DNA from: a bacterium
GTDB lineage: Bacteria > UBA6262
Length of the DNA stretch: 6,108 nt
Direction: 5' to 3'
NCBI GenBank assembly: GCA_028716025.1
Contig: JAQUQP010000118.1
Coordinates: forward strand, 1 to 6,108
Below are positions 5,600-6,108 of the stretch, in pieces (the first letter of the stretch is position 1; the number at the start of each line of letters is the position of its first letter). The position numbers and the translations under genes were made by a program. The notes beneath the pieces were generated by a model. It was given only the letters and a program-made list of their open reading frames with translations, was not told where the DNA came from and ran no database searches.

Positions 5600-6108
5600 C
5601 TAAGGCAGCACAGCGATCTTTTGTATTGCCGTCCCATTCGGGCCGTTGGCTTTCACTATATAGATACCAGCAGCTACTTGTTGACCGAGAGCATTACACA
5701 GGTTCCAGTCCGCGGTACCCGCAGCCAGGTTAGTGTAATAAACTAATTCCCCGGACAAATTATATATTTCCAACTTGTCTTTACCGGTTAAACCGGAAAA
5801 GCTGATATGGGAATGTTCCTTCCTTTTACAAGGGTTAGGATACCCCCGAAAAGTAGCGCTCGTATTAGTGCCGGCAGTTCCTGAGCTGGCAGCTATAGCA
5901 TACATTTCCTGAACCGCGTAATAAGCTGGTTTCTTAGTGATCGTATAATTATTGTTACTTGATCCGTCTATTTTAATAATACCAAACCATTCTTCCCGGT
6001 CATCCTGGGCATGTTCATTCTCATCACTGACCGCTGGCCAGGAAGCTGTATTGGCTTGGGGCCACCATTCATCCTGGTAATTGAATACCGCGGCCCCGGC
6101 GATATTAT
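5600..6108 (-). CDS. Secreted glycoside-hydrolase-like protein with C-terminal sorting/FlgD-Ig-like domain (5' end off window)
   Basis: The open frame continues to the right edge of the window; 168 C-terminal residues are visible, and the internal ATG at 5905 is not the true start. The first ~67 residues (AAVFNYQDEWW, REEWFGI, KKPAYYAVQEMY) resemble the last strands and helix of a glycoside-hydrolase TIM barrel, where a WW/DEWW segment and an EEWFG...KPAYY ending are common. A short Ser/Thr/Gly/Ala linker (about 72-85) follows. The final ~80 residues form a beta-sandwich-type domain starting GYPNPCK (88-94), then LEIYNLSGELV, WNLCNALGQQVAAGIYIVKA and KIAVLP, matching the pattern of type IX secretion C-terminal sorting domains and the related FlgD Ig-like fold. 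I infer an exported or surface carbohydrate-active protein; catalytic residues are off window. It ends in TAG about 100 bases before leuB with no obvious terminator hairpin. Confidence 0.8.
   Translation of the reverse strand, partial: NIAGAAVFNYQDEWWPQANTASWPAVSDENEHAQDDREEWFGIIKIDGSSNNNYTITKKPAYYAVQEMYAIAASSGTAGTNTSATFRGYPNPCKRKEHSHISFSGLTGKDKLEIYNLSGELVYYTNLAAGTADWNLCNALGQQVAAGIYIVKANGPNGTAIQKIAVLP

Overview
The window reads as a compact stretch of a bacterial chromosome in which every supportable gene lies on the minus strand, so genes are described from high to low coordinates. Gene order in the direction of transcription: (partial) surface or secreted glycoside-hydrolase-like protein with a C-terminal sorting-type domain, a promoter, leuB, asd, ecfT, an unrecognised TIM-barrel-like protein, a HIT-family nucleotide hydrolase/transferase, a short repeat-bearing spacer, and an iron-type alcohol dehydrogenase that runs off the left edge. 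Base composition looks moderate. GTG and TTG start codons are used alongside ATG, each with a clear Shine-Dalgarno sequence.

The organism cannot be named from this window. A YPNPCK-type C-terminal beta domain on a secreted protein and a LeuB with an unusual cofactor loop would suit an uncultured lineage of the Omnitrophota / Elusimicrobiota / Desantisbacteria kind. This is an impression from protein style, not a demonstrated assignment.

Region by region: 5600-6108 holds the C-terminal 168 residues of the secreted protein. The 99-base gap 5501-5599 carries a good sigma-70-type promoter (TTTACA, 17 bp, TAAAAT) aimed at leuB. From leuB to hit the genes are tightly packed: a 64-base gap leuB-asd, a 12-base gap asd-ecfT, a 4-base TTGA overlap from ecfT into the TIM-barrel gene, and an 8-base overlap into hit. 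This looks like one transcript with translational coupling. The 125-base gap 1085-1209 holds an imperfect 8-bp tandem repeat, after which the Fe-ADH begins at a GTG.

Functionally the cluster is mixed: leucine biosynthesis (LeuB), the aspartate-family branch giving lysine/diaminopimelate, methionine and threonine (Asd), a vitamin or metal uptake component (EcfT) without its ATPases or substrate-binding subunit nearby, a nucleotide-polyphosphate enzyme (HIT), an unknown protein, and a dehydrogenase. No CRISPR array, transposase, phage gene, RNA gene or convincing intrinsic terminator was seen. The parts most worth a second look are the unrecognised barrel protein locked to ecfT, the octamer-repeat spacer, and the altered ligand positions in the Fe-ADH and LeuB.
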